Shown here piece by piece: positions 43,101 to 54,533 of a DNA stretch of 64,000 bases. Source of the stretch: Macrotis lagotis (lineage: Eukaryota > Chordata > Mammalia > Peramelemorphia > Peramelidae); assembly GCF_037893015.1 (NCBI RefSeq), contig NC_133665.1, forward strand, positions 100,947,637 to 101,011,636, given 5' to 3'. Positions within the stretch are counted from its first letter, which is position 1. Each line of letters opens with the position of its first letter. The notes below the pieces were generated by a model. It did not search any database. It was not told the origin of the DNA and saw only the letters and a program-made list of their open reading frames with translations. The position numbers and the translations under genes were made by a program.

Positions 43101-44770
43101 GAAAGATCAAGAGTAAGCAAAATTCTAGAGGCAAAAAACTTCAAGGGTCAGGTAAGTGGCTAATGAACTAATACTAATAATATTAATACTAATACCTGAA
43201 GTGAAGGATGTGAGAGAGTAATTGCATATGGTGGTCTTTAAATGCCTACTAAAGAATTTGTCCTGAGTGTAGTGAGACCATGGAAGATTTCTGAGCAGAA
43301 AAGTTTTGAATTCATTTCAACAAGCATTCGTTGAACTCCTTTTGGCATCTAGGACCTTAGCTCAAAGCCTTAACCTTTTTGTTCTAGGTATTGTTTACCA
43401 CATCCTTAATCATCTGTTTTTATTATTTGTAGAACTCTTTAAAAGTCTCATTAGTTCAGTAATGTTTTTATAAATCTATTTTTATTTAGGTACTTAATAT
43501 CAATCCAGGTTAACAAACTGGACTACTGCATCTGTTTTTCTATTTGTTCATATTACTTCTAAAGCTTACTTTGGGCATACCCAATTAATATTTTTAACAT
43601 AAAAATTAATTGTTTTCACATCAGACCAAAGAACTCTGATTCAGAGATGAAGGACCTTAGTTAGCATTCAACGTAAGTTAATAGCCCTTTGAACAAGCAC
43701 ATGAAATAAATGGCCAGGCTGGAATGAAAGGGGGTTGGAGGTAGAGCCTCAGAAAGGTTATACAGCACCTTGAAATATTGAGGGCAGACTTCTTTCTTGA
43801 TTTCCTGTGTATTACAAGATGACTTATGGTCTCTAGCACACCTTAGGGTCTCAAACCCTATCAAGCTCTCTTCATCACCTCAGCTGGGTACCTCACAATC
43901 GCATCCTATTCGTTCATCTTCTAAGAGAAGTTATCTTAGGGAATTTTTACCTCCTATTGCAACTTCTTAATCTAGAATCACTGAAATCATTTTTCCCAGA
44001 CTCAATTCCTCTGACCTCTTCAGCATCCCTCCTCTTGCCTTCTTTGAACACCTAGCTTTTAGTCCTTATAAAGGATACATTGAAATTCCACCCTCAGCCT
44101 CATTTCATTTGGCAAGCATTAAAGGTGCACAGAGCATTGAACCCAGAGGCTGTGTGGAGGTAGAATAAGAGGTTCAATAGAGATGGGGTTCGACTTTCTG
44201 GTTCTCATGGTCTAGCAGGGATATAGTAACTAGAGTACCCAGTATTACCTAGAGAACTTTGTAACATCAAAGGTCCTTTGATAGAGAAAAGGTAATGACA
44301 AAGTGAAATAGGGTTTGAAGGATGAGTAGCAGTTAAACAAGGAAGGATGGAGGAAAGAGGAGGAGGAACATGGCTTTCTCAGCTGTGAGTCCCATTCTTT
44401 GTGGAATACCTGTCATGGAAGAGAGCTTCTGACCTCAGGTACTTCAGGGAAATAAGAGAAAACTCAGCAAAGGAGAGGGACTGTGGGCATTGTTTATGGC
44501 TTACTAAGTAAAGAGGGAGCAATAAAGGTCAAGGTGGTGCAGTTAAAAGCTTTTCCTTGGCCTTAAAGCATGGTGAGAATTGAGAGAGATGGGGAGTAGT
44601 CCAGGCTCAGAGGTGAACATGGGCATGTTATTGACAGACAGCAGGACCTTCAAATGAAAAGATACTCAGTGTCTTTAATGCTTTCAAGTTTGCAAAGCAC
44701 TTTAGATGAATTACCTTGTTTTAAGCCTCAGAACAAATGTCCTCCAGGTAGTAGTATTTCTATTTTTGCA
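43090..44770. repeat. decayed L2 and MIR pieces with unassigned spacers
   Basis: 43090-43350 and 44250-44660 have antisense L2-like purine-rich text. 44690-44800 is an antisense MIR (TTTTTGCAGATGAGGAAATTGAAGC). 43360-44240 shows no gene. Confidence 0.4.
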
Positions 44771-45229
44771 GATGAGGAAATTGAAGCTGTATTAGGTGAA
44801 AGCTATTTCCATAGCTTGTGAGTTTATTCATGAGACTGGATTTGAAGAAAATAGCAAGTGAGTGCTGCACATAAGATACTAGCGTTATGATGACAAAAGA
44901 TGACTTTGTTCCTATCCTAAAAAAGGGCATACTTAGTGTTTCAGAGAATGCCACTTGTAGGGGAGAGATATGGAAGAGGTCTCTATATCATGTATCTTTT
45001 TTCTTGTAGACAGTATTTGCTCACTGACTTGATGACTTTAAATTTGACCTTAATACATTCAAAAATAGAAATTTGGAGATTCTTTTCATTTATATCATGT
45101 TTCACACATTACATTTTTTATCAACCTAGAAAATTCAGTTCCTTAAATATTGTGTAACTGTAAAACTAATGCAATGCATTGCACTAAGAGATACAAAAAG
45201 GATACAAGCCAGTAGTCATCACCAAAGAA

Positions 45230-45640
45230 TTCCTAATCTAGTAGGGGAAAGAAGAGATGTTTACAAATAACTCATACTAAAAAAAGTAGGAGAGGTCCAG
45301 ACAGATTAGGGTGAAAAATTGAAAGTGAGGTAGATGATTTGGGGAATGGAAGACAAGCACAAATTTCCTGGAGTCCGTGGATCCCTTGAATTGGGGACTT
45401 GAAAATTAGGAAAGCCATCCACAGGGGAGATGGACAGTGAAGGCAGGGACTTGGGCAGGGCTTTTATGGAGTCTGGAGTGAGCAGGGTGAGGATATGAGA
45501 GAATGGTATGAGAATGGGTAAAGGGAAATACGATATAACAAGATTGGAAAGCTTATAGAAGAACTTTTTTGTCAATTTGTATTTTATGTGCAAGATCATA
45601 AGGAAGCACTGAAGGGGGGAAATGTCAGTTAAGAAATTAT
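45230..45640 (-). repeat. L2 fragment
   Basis: Antisense L2: minus frame 45656-45306 and plus text GGACAGTGAAGGCAGGGACTTGGGCAGGGC...GCAAGATCATAAGGAAGCACTGAAG. Confidence 0.5.
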
Positions 45641-45647
45641 GCTTTGC

Positions 45648-45900
45648 TGTTTTCACTGAAAAAAAAATTGTTCTTTCTTGTGATTTTTCCCTCTTGTTCT
45701 GATTCTTCTTTCACAACATGACCAATATGGAGATATATTTGACGTGATTGTACATGTGCAACCTATATCAGATTGATTAGAGAGTGAGAGGGAAGGAAGG
45801 GAGAAAAAATTGGAACTCAAAATGTTAAAAAAAAAAGGGATTTTTGAAAACTGTCTTTGCATGTAACTGGGGAAAAAAAGAAAAAACATAAAAGTATACT
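45648..45900 (+). mobile_element. L1 3' UTR, 5'-truncated
   Basis: TTCTTTCACAACATGACCAATATGGAGATATATTTGACGTGATTGTACATGTGCAACC...GGGAGAAAAAATTGGAACTCAAAATGTT is the sense marsupial L1 3' end. Confidence 0.8.
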
Positions 45901-46332
45901 TGTAGTGGCCAATATGTAGCTGTGCTTGAGTGATTCTCAATAGTTATTCTCTATAGCTTCCAAAAGCAAACTTACTTGTTTTGTGTTTTATTATATTCAT
46001 ATGCATTGTTTTCAATTTTTGGTATTTTTCAATTTAACTCTCTTTTGTTTCAGGTTAGTTTCCTTTAGACTTTGAGTATAATTTGGTTTATCCTAATGTA
46101 GAAAACCAGTAAAATATTTCCTCAGTGTGTACACATTCATGTTTTTTATGAGTAGAGTAGTTTAACATGGGCTTTGTGGTAGATTTGTATGTTAAAAATG
46201 GCCTTTGGGTTAATGAATAATTTTATTTTTACTTTTTTAATGAATAATTTAAATTAAAGTTCTTATTTGATGAAATTTTGGTTTCTAAAATGATAGTTAA
46301 TTAGTGCATACTTTGAAGCTGTGCTTTATTTC

Positions 46333-46485
46333 TTTTTTTTCCTTTTTCTTTTTGCAAGGCAATGGGGTTAAGTGGCTTGCCCAAGGCCACACAGCTAGGT
46401 AATTATTGTCTTAGGCTGGATTTGAACTCAGGTACTTCTGACTCCAGGGCCCAGTACTCTATTCACTCTGCCACCTAGCCACCCC
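46333..46485 (-). repeat. short CORE-SINE
   Basis: An antisense copy ending CTCTGCCACCTAGCCACCCC, with a short deletion in the core (TAATTATTGTCTTAGG). Confidence 0.9.
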
Positions 46486-47404
46486 TAAAAAAAGGAATTT
46501 CAAAAAAGTAGAAGGGAACCAAACTGAGTCTGAAAATATATGGAGCAATTCTCCACCCATTGTTGTTACTAGTTCTGCTGAGAAGGGGGAGAGACAATCT
46601 CATCTCTTCACAAATAAGCTTGACTATTATCTTGAAAAAGCATTCACACTGCAAGTTTTTCACTTTACATTTCTTCCATTGTGTCTCTATTTTATATTTC
46701 AGTAAGGAATTTGAGAGTGTGACTAGAAGATTGATTCTATTCATTGATGCAGAAAGTCAGCAAACAGAGAATCAAAATAAGTTTTTAGAGGGCATCAGCT
46801 GCTAGTACTTAGAAAATTTTAGCCAGTCTTATATTTAGAAAACTTCAGAAGAGTTGGATTTAATCTGAGTTGCAAATGAAAACTGAGTTGCATTTAATCT
46901 TTTGGTATTACTTCTTGATTTGGCTCTTTTGGGAAACTAGGCTTTTGAAGTTTCAAATGGTGAATTAAAATAATTCTAATTTCTGCCTGTGTTAGTTCTA
47001 TTATAGCAGTTTTTAAGTACTTATCAGTATCTTTTTGGATAATTGATGGTACCTCAGTGTTTCAGGAATGACTGTTTGAGACCTTTCTATTTCAGGAACA
47101 CTTATCTAGAATTTCACCAAGTCAGGAGCAATGGTTCAGTGGTTAATGCTTGGAAAGCCTCGCCTGACTTCAGGGTGACGCAGGGAGAGGAGTTAACTGT
47201 CTCATTGCTTAGAACAGAGCTATTTCTGGCTTGCATTCTTACCTGTTGCACAAGACTTGTACCACAAGGGGAAGGCTAGCAGCACTTAAGTATCCACCTA
47301 CCTCTTGGCTCATTTGTTATGCATCTCCTTCTATACCAATTTAGCTTTCATATTTTATGACTGATAGTTATTCTTTGCACTTTGTTATACTGTTGTTTAT
47401 AAAT
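46486..47404. other. intronic, nothing recognised
   Basis: No gene seen. A weak tRNA-like A-box text at about 47105-47165 lacks a B box (see rejected). Confidence 0.4.
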
Positions 47405-47900
47405 GAGTACTTAAATGGTGCTGCTTCATATATTAATGCCATGTAGTGATTCTGAAAAGCAGTTTGGAATTTTGGTAAGAAAATGGCTAAAATTGTCCAT
47501 GCCTTTTGACCTAGACATCAAAGTACTAGGCATATACCCCAAGGATGTCAGAGATAGAAGGAAAGATCTCATATACACAAAAATATTTATGGCAGTGCTT
47601 TTTATAGTAGCAAAGAACTGGGACATAGATGCCCTTTGAGTGGGGAATGGCTAAACAAATTGTAGTACTGCACTGTTAGAAATTACAAATATGAAAAATA
47701 CAGAAGCATGGACAGACCTTTATGAATTAAATTGACACAAATTGAAGGAAACAGGACCAGAAGAACCACACATACAGTGGCTATTTAATAATGTAAATAG
47801 AAAGACCAATAGCAACAGAACCTTGAGCACTATATAATAGTTGGACTCCAAAGGGCAGAAATGAGCTAGGCATGCCTCCTTTCTTTGTAAAGCCTGGAGA
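47405..47900 (+). mobile_element. L1 ORF2 C-terminus and 3' UTR
   Basis: The plus frame reads MPFDLDIKVLGIYPKDV, then TKIFMAVLFIVAKNWD, matching the L1 ORF2 C-terminal signature. The sequence continues GGGGAATGGCTAAACAAATTG and AGAAGAACC. Old and frame-broken. Confidence 0.8.
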
Positions 47901-47904
47901 TAGT

Positions 47905-49795
47905 GGGTGGAGATTGTTCTAATGCTTCTATTGTCAATCTGAATTCATGTGTTGGTTAGTTTTTTTGAACTGGTTTTTTTCCTTTTTATATTTTTGTTAT
48001 ACTGTCTGGGAATGGGGAGGAATATATTTAGAAATGAAGGTGACATAAAAACAAAAGATGTTAGTAAAAATAAAATACTATTTCAGAAGTCTTCTACTTT
48101 GACTTCTTTCCTCCCTTGCATTCCAACAGCATGAATTATTTATTTATGGATCATTCATTTGCTATTAAGCATGTTGCCATGTACTGTTAGTTATCATTTA
48201 TGTGTTTCTTTCTCCCAAATTCGACCATACATCCCCTGGATACAAAGAATATTTGTGTATTCCCAACAGTAACTTGCTCAGAGTTTAAGTATTTGATAAA
48301 TATCTTTATTATCACTTGTATTGTTCTCATTTTTTCCAAGATAGAAATGATCTAGAGGACTATTTGCTATCCTAGTATTATCCCTTTAGATTTAATATTC
48401 TGAAAACTTTTACACTAGATAGATGAAATTATGCTTTTTGTAACTGAAGGATCCAATTGGGCTGTAAGCTTATCTTTTATAGACCCACTGAAAGCATGTT
48501 TGAGACAACTCCAGTAAACAGGATGACAGGTATGACTTGTCTGGGCCTCATATGGTTTTAATTTTTTTTTATCCATTCCATGAGTTGGGAGATTCTTAAG
48601 TATTCAGTGTGGTGTCATCTCTTAAAAGCAGCTTTTCTGTGATTATGAAACAGTTGGATCCAAGCAGTTGGAGGCAACATTTTTTCCTGTAATGATGTTC
48701 TGGTGCCAGGTCAGTGTATTTTTTTTAAATTCTCAAAGATATATTGGGATTTGTATTTGTGGCATGTTAATTTATGATCTTTTAATTTACCAGGATAGCT
48801 AACTTTTGGTATATAATTCTACCTACTTGATTATATCTTTCTAGGTACCTAGTTGCTACAGCTTTATAGGTAGTAGCAGCACAGATTTAATCTTTGTTAT
48901 CATGATTATCATGATCAATCTCATTCTTTTCATCTTTTTTATATTTTGATGAAGGTCAGATAGAACTAGTCCTTAATACAAATCTCTACCTTAACTATTA
49001 CTCTTAATACTGAATGATTTATAGGGTTTATTACAAGAGTTGCTAAAATCATTTCTTTTTGTGGTTGAATAAGTATTAGGATAGCATCTTATCATCTGTA
49101 GACTCTCCAAAAGCTGTAGAATAGAAATAATATGCCCCTAATTCTATTTCCACCTCGTTTTGGTCTTTTCTGTTAGAGCTTCTTCATTTTAAAAAGTTTT
49201 TTTTTTGTTCTGTATATTGTAGAGATTCTTAATATTTGATATGATAAGAACATTGTTCTTAGTTTTGTATAGCCTTTTTATTCAATCAGTTTTGGGCAAC
49301 AGTTTATTCTGTGATAGTGGTCTTATTACAGGGAAGTTTATTGGTTGAGTTCTTCAGGATATTTTGTAATATGACTAATTGTCATCTTTCAGTCCATGCA
49401 AATGAGTTTTAGATGTAGAGTCATTCTAACTATACCAGTTCATGTCTTCTTAGATTTTCATAGATACTAAATTTTTAAAGCCTGCACAGTTTATGGTATT
49501 TCCTTGCATGATTTACATTGCTCACTAAATACAAACTCCTTATAGATTAGCCTTTAGTAATTTCTGGTGGCAGCTATTTGATCTTGAATTCCTATCATAA
49601 AACCCTCTGTTGTGTTTTGATTATTATTGCCTTTCATATGTTACTATTCTTCTGAAACATGTTATTTTTTAGAAATAGTTGGAAACTTTTAAAAAAGGCA
49701 TTACTTTATTAGTAGGCAACAGTGATGATATCCTCTCTGAATATTTAATTCACTGAAATACTAGACATTCTAAATAATTTTTCATTTCCAGTGAT
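47905..49795. other. intronic, nothing recognised
   Basis: About 1.9 kb, AT-rich, with no clear repeat landmark and no coding potential. Confidence 0.4.
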
Positions 49796-49799
49796 AATC

Positions 49800-49890
49800 C
49801 TAGAGCCATAAAGCTATGGAATTGGAAGGGACTTTAGAAATTTTCTACTCCAATGGCCTCCCCAATGCTTAAATCCTCTTTGATAATGTT
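49800..49890 (-). repeat. L3/CR1 3' end
   Basis: AGAGCCATAAAGCTATGGAATTGGAAGGGACTTTAGAAATTTTCTACTCCAATGGCC is the antisense L3 terminus. An 11-C run follows at 49946-49956. Confidence 0.65.
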
Positions 49891-49986
49891 CCCTATTAAA
49901 TTGTGAGTGACTTGAGGGCAGGGACTGACTTTGCCTTATTGTGGTCCCCCCCCCCCATAGTTGCAGTAAGTGTTTGATAAATATTT

Positions 49987-50140
49987 TTTATTTTTAGGTT
50001 TTTGCAAGGCAATGGGGTTAAGTGGCTTGCCCAAGGCCACATGGCTAGGTAATTATTAAGTGTCTGAGACCAGATTTGAACCCAGGTACTCCTGACTCCA
50101 GGGCCAGTGCTTTATCCACTGTGCCACCTAGCCACCCCTA
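49987..50140 (-). repeat. short CORE-SINE with target-site duplication
   Basis: Flanked by TGTTTGATAAATATT (49971-49985) and TGTTTAATAAATATT (50143-50157). It has a near-consensus body. Confidence 0.93.
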
Positions 50141-50189
50141 TATGTTTAATAAATATTAATTGACTGACTGGTACTAATGTCTCACATTT

Positions 50190-50490
50190 ACAGTGCCTCA
50201 TTGGACCCTCCTCAGCCCAGGAGGCTGTTGTTAGTTTCAAAGCAGTTTAAGTGACTTGCCAGTAAATCTCGCCCAGATGAAGGGAGATGTGAACTCAGCT
50301 CTTCTGATACCAATACCCAGTGCTCTCTACACTGTGCTGACAAATTATCCAGCCTCTGGTCAAATGCTTTCAGGGGCAGGGAGCTTGCAGTCATATGAAT
50401 TCATTTGATTATAGTGAACTCTGTTATGTCTTCCTTTTATACTTTTATACTGATCTGAAATCTGCCTTGCCTTTGCTTTTCTCCACTTTT
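50190..50490 (-). repeat. MIR then L3/CR1 fragment
   Basis: 50190-50335 is a MIR-like antisense copy. 50340-50490 (TCAAATGCTTTCAGGGGCAGGGAGCTTGC...TATACTGATCTGAAATCTGCC) is the L3/CR1 3' region. 50490-51140 is unassigned. Confidence 0.6.
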
Positions 50491-51139
50491 TTCCTAGGTC
50501 TTCCCTCTAGTATAATCAAGTCTAAATGTGACAACTCTTCACGGTTTATGGAATATTTGATCCTATTAATATTATGGTGATTGAATATTTGAACCAAGAA
50601 CAACTGAAATAGTCCATGCTGTCCTAAAATTGGCACGAAAGGGAAATAAATAGGTGTTAGGACCTTAGAGGCCTGTAATTTTGGGTCTGTTGGACCTGAG
50701 GTAGCCGGAGAAGTCAGTCCAGATACAGAGATGGCTGGAGAGAAGTATGAAGACTGCTGTCCTCACTCAGCCACCTGGAGAATGGAGAAGGGGCCAGCTG
50801 GCAGCAAGGAAAAGCAGGAAATTTGTACTGTTTATAAAATCCCAAATTGGTTGAATCATCTAGGTGAAGAGGGCTCATTGTAGCTGTTTGTTGTATAGGA
50901 AATAATAGAAAATTGAATGAGAAGAAAAACAATTATTTGAAGCTGCTTAGGAATTGGGGCGTTGTGCTCCCCACCCCCACCCCTCCACCCCAGGTATCTA
51001 TCTATCTTCCTAGTCAACCTTTGGCTTGTTTGCAGATCATAATAGAGGAGTTGTAATAAATGGATTTACAACAGCTGTGAGATTTCTCCTATTTGGTCTG
51101 TACTTATGTGTGTATGTATGTTTTGGGGTGGAATAGTGG

Positions 51140-52190
51140 TTTTTGGTGTTGGTTTTTAGAGTTGGAACTCTGAGATCATCTGGTCCAAATTCTATTTGAC
51201 ACATGGGACCTCTTTCACAGCCTCCCTGACATGTAATTGTCCAGGCTGTCCTTTGATACCTCTAGTGCTAGTGAACTCCATTTCCTTAGGCCTCATGTCC
51301 TGTTTTCTTAGACAGCTCCAATTGATAGAAGGTTCTTTTTTAAAATGTGTGTGTGTGTGTGTGTGTGCGCGTATAAATAAATAAATACAATAAATTTTAG
51401 CCTTCACCATCATCAAGATCTCCCAGCTGAACAATGTTGGTTCCTAAAGCCTTATGGCTTATCTTTTTCTGAGTCTCTAGATTGCTTTCCTCTGCATTTA
51501 GTTTGAGTTTGTCAGTGACCCTTCAGAAATATCTGTAATACCTGGAAATTAACATTCCTTATGTCATCTGCCTAGAGCAGAGTACAAAAATGACATAAAC
51601 TCAATATCTTAGGACATTACCTTCCCTAGAAGCTAATTAGCTTTTTAAGCTACCATGCCACATTGATGACCTTGAAGGCCATTATAATCTCTGGATCTTT
51701 TAAACATAGTATTGTCTAGCCCTATTGCCACAGGAGTGGAGTTAACTTTCTTTATCCTAAGTGCAAGACTATATCTATCCCTATTAGACATCACCTTAAG
51801 ATGTTCTGTCCATAATCTTAGTTCTGGATTCTATCACTTAGTATATTAGCTCTACCTCCCATCTTAGTGCTGCCTACAAATTCAATAAGCATGCCATCTG
51901 TCTTTAGTCAAAGTACTAATAAAAATGTTGAGCACAACAGGACTGAAAGCAAAGTCCTGTGGAATCTCACTAAAGATGTCCTTCCTGGATGAACACAATC
52001 TTTTAATCAATACTCTTCAGGTTTGGTCACTTGACTGTCTTAATTTATCCAATCAGATTTTATCCATTCTGCATATGTCCTCCATCTTTTATACTGTGAC
52101 ATCATGAGAAACTCTGTCACAGTCTTGATGAAATCCAGGCATCTATATTATATCTATAGCCTTTCTCTGTTCAGTAGGAATCCTGTCAAA
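51140..52190 (-). mobile_element. L3/CR1 LINE, reverse-transcriptase end and 3' UTR
   Basis: On the minus strand the order is 5' to 3'. At about 52130-52080 comes TGGATTTCATCAAGACTGTGACAGAGTTTCTCATGATGT, the family's LDFxKAFDxVxH region, decayed. Then GATTCCACAGGACTTTGCTTTCAGTCCTGTTGTGCTCAACATTTTTATTAG (the GVPQGSVLGPVLFNIFI region, decayed), then TGGCATGCTTATTGAATTTG, and finally the CR1 terminus at 51150-51200. A (GT)n/(AAAT)n tract (51346-51390) lies within. Confidence 0.8.
51346..51390. repeat. GT and AAAT microsatellite
   Basis: About 13 GT units, then GCGCGT, then (AAAT)n. Confidence 0.9.
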
Positions 52191-52205
52191 AAGGGAAGTG
52201 TTTCA

Positions 52206-52361
52206 GGGGCAGCTAGGTGGTGCAGTGGATAGAACACTGGCCCTGGAGTCAGAAGTACCTGTGTTCAAATTCGACCTCAGACACTTTAAAATTGCCTAGC
52301 TGTGTGACCTTGGGCAAGTTACTCTTAACCCCATTGCCTTGAAATAAATATAATTTTTTTT
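52206..52361 (+). repeat. short CORE-SINE with target-site duplication
   Basis: GGGGCAGCTAGGTGGTGCAG to GAAATAAATATAATTTTTTT, flanked by AAAAAGGGAA (52188-52197) and the same at 52362-52371. Confidence 0.92.
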
Positions 52362-52677
52362 AAAAAGGGAAATATTTGGCATGACATTAATAAATCCATG
52401 ATGGTTCCACTTCCTTTTCTTGAGTGGTTGGAACTATACATAGAACAATATCTTGTAGAATTTTCCCAGGGAATTGACTCAGTTCTAATTTCTTCTTCTT
52501 TGGAAAATAAACACAACTTTAGTCCTTTCCACTAATCTTCAGAGATCCTGGACAATAATTCTATGATCACTTGAAAATTCTTTCAATTCTATGGCATATA
52601 ATTTCTCTAGATCACATGAATTTAATTTAGAGAAGTCAGGTAATTTTTTTAAAAAGCTATCAATAGTATTTAGATTT

Positions 52678-52760
52678 TATAGGATCATAGATCTAGAGCT
52701 AGAAGAAATCTCAAACTCTTCTAGTTCAACCCCCTCATTTTAGAGATGAGTAGTTGAGCA
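52678..52760 (-). repeat. L3/CR1 3' end
   Basis: AGGATCATAGATCTAGAGCTAGAAGAAATCTCAAACTCTTCTAGTTCAACCCCCTCATTTTAGAGATGAG. 52760-53150 is unassigned. Confidence 0.75.
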
Positions 52761-53159
52761 ATTCAGCTTTATTTCTGTCATCTATTATTATCATATTCTT
52801 TTCAGCCTGCATTCCTATGCTTTACTTTCTCTTCTTGTCCTTATTATAACTTAAACATTTTTGTTTGTTTTGTTGTTGTTTTTTTTTTTGCAAACAGCAA
52901 TTCATTCTGACTTTAGACTTCTTAACTCAATTGTTACAGGACTTGATCAGACTCTTATTTTCATCCTCAGTTCTTGTTTTGTAAGCCATAAAGTACTACC
53001 TAAGTCTGATTTGCTTTGTGGAGTGGAAGGAACCAAGAGAACTAATTTCTAGTCCTTCTTGACTTTAGTTATTTGGTCATTAGCATTTATTAAGCCCTGA
53101 CTATGTGTTAGTCACCTTGCTAAGCACCAAAGAGACACCAGACAGAAGACGGGACAAAT

Positions 53160-53650
53160 TTATAAGACTACAAGGCATTCCCCAACTTATAAATGGTCAA
53201 ATGATATGAACAGGTAATTTTCAGAAAAAGAATAGTTATCCTTTCAGTCATATGAAAAAATGCTCTAAATCACTACTGTTTAGAGAAAAACAAATTAAAA
53301 CAACTCTGGCACACCTATCAGATTGGTTAATATGACAGAAAAGTAAAATGACAAGTGTTGCAAAGGATGTGGAAAAGTTGGGACACTAAGTATATTCCAA
53401 AGAGTTTTTAAAAAAAAGGAAAAAGACCCTTGGTACAGATATAGCAACTCTTTTGGGGGTGGCGAAGAATTGGAAATTGAGGAGATGCTTATCAACTGGG
53501 AAAAATGGATGGAACAAGTTATACTATATGACTGATGAAACTAATGTGCTGTAAGAAATGACAAGCAATGAAAGCAGTATACTTTCAGAAAAAGTTGGGC
53601 AAACTTATATGAACTTAAATGAATCTTACAGTTTGAATGGTATGGTTTTG
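53160..53650 (+). mobile_element. L1 ORF2 3' fragment
   Basis: ATAAATGGTCAAATGATATGAACAGG...TCATATGAAAAAATGCTCTAAATCACTACTGTTTAGAG...ACACCTATCAGATTGGTTAATATGACAG...AGGATGTGGAAAAGTTGGGACACTAAG is the conserved sense L1 text near the end of ORF2. Stops are present. Confidence 0.85.
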
Positions 53651-53712
53651 AATAAGTAAATTAGCTTGGGTAGATTGTCATTTTTTAATATAAGGGACTC
53701 AGTAAGAATCTT

Positions 53713-53853
53713 TTTTTTTTGTAAGGCAATGGGGTTAAGTGGCTTACCCAAGGCCTCATGGCTAGGTAATTATTAAGTGTCTGAGGTCACATTTGAACTC
53801 AGGTACTCCTGACTCCAGAGCTGGTGCTCTATCCACTGCGCCATCTAGCTGCC
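53713..53853 (-). repeat. short CORE-SINE with target-site duplication
   Basis: Flanked by a perfect CTCAGTAAGAATCTT at 53698-53712 and 53854-53868. Confidence 0.95.
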
Positions 53854-53869
53854 CTCAGTAAGAATCTTG

Positions 53870-54420
53870 TTTACAAATTACTGAATTCTGGTTTCTAATT
53901 CATTCTGCCATCTGTTTCTACTTTATGGGTGAGTTCATCCCATTGACAGAATACTAATTGTGCATTTCCTTTCATTCTATTTCCTCCCCTATTTATCCTT
54001 TTCCTCATCCTCAAAAGTGTGTTTTGCTTTTGACCTTGGTCTTCCTTAGTTTGTCCTCCTTTTTATCAGTCCCTTCCCCATACCCCCCCCCCACCCCACC
54101 ACATCTCTTCTCCCCTTCCCCTACTACTTCCCTTGTAAGACAGATTTTTATACTCAAACATCTGTGTATGTGTATGTTATTCTGTCTTTTGGACCATTTC
54201 TGATGAGAGTGAGATTTCAAGCATTGTCTTGGGAAATCATTTGCTCATCTAGAAACATAAATAATTTATCTTTATTGAGTCCCTTATGTGTTCTCTTTCA
54301 TGTTTACCTGTCTATCATGTTTACCTCTATCTATCATCTTGAATCTTATATTTGAAAGGAATGTTTTCTATTCAACTGTGGTCTTTTCATTAGGAATGCT
54401 TAACAGTCCTCTATTGCATT
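53870..54420. other. intronic, T/C-rich, nothing recognised
   Basis: Contains a C-rich tract (about 54080-54105) and resembles antisense L1 5' region text only weakly. No gene. Confidence 0.35.
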
Positions 54421-54422
54421 AA

Positions 54423-54533
54423 ATTAAGACAATGGGGTTAAAGTGACTTGCCCAAGTGTCTGAGGTCAAATTTGAACTCAGGTCCCCCTGACTTCAGGGC
54501 TGGTGCTCTATCTACTGCTCCACCTAGCTGCCT
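54423..54533 (-). repeat. CORE-SINE with internal deletion
   Basis: AGACAATGGGGTTAAAGTGACTTGCCCAAG joins directly to TGTCTGAGGTC, losing the CTAGCTGTGTGG core; it ends TGCTCCACCTAGCTGCC. Confidence 0.88.

Noticed and set aside
46680..46810. Possible SNAP47 exon after TATATTTCAG at about 46700
   Set aside because: The acceptor looks fair but no frame matches the second SNARE helix, and the nearest open frame has no heptad pattern.
47105..47165. tRNA-Gly-like text (GCAATGGTTCAGTGGTTAATGC...CCTCGCCTG)
   Set aside because: It has an A-box-like part but no B box, no acceptor-stem pairing and no anticodon loop that folds. At most it is a decayed tRNA fragment or chance.
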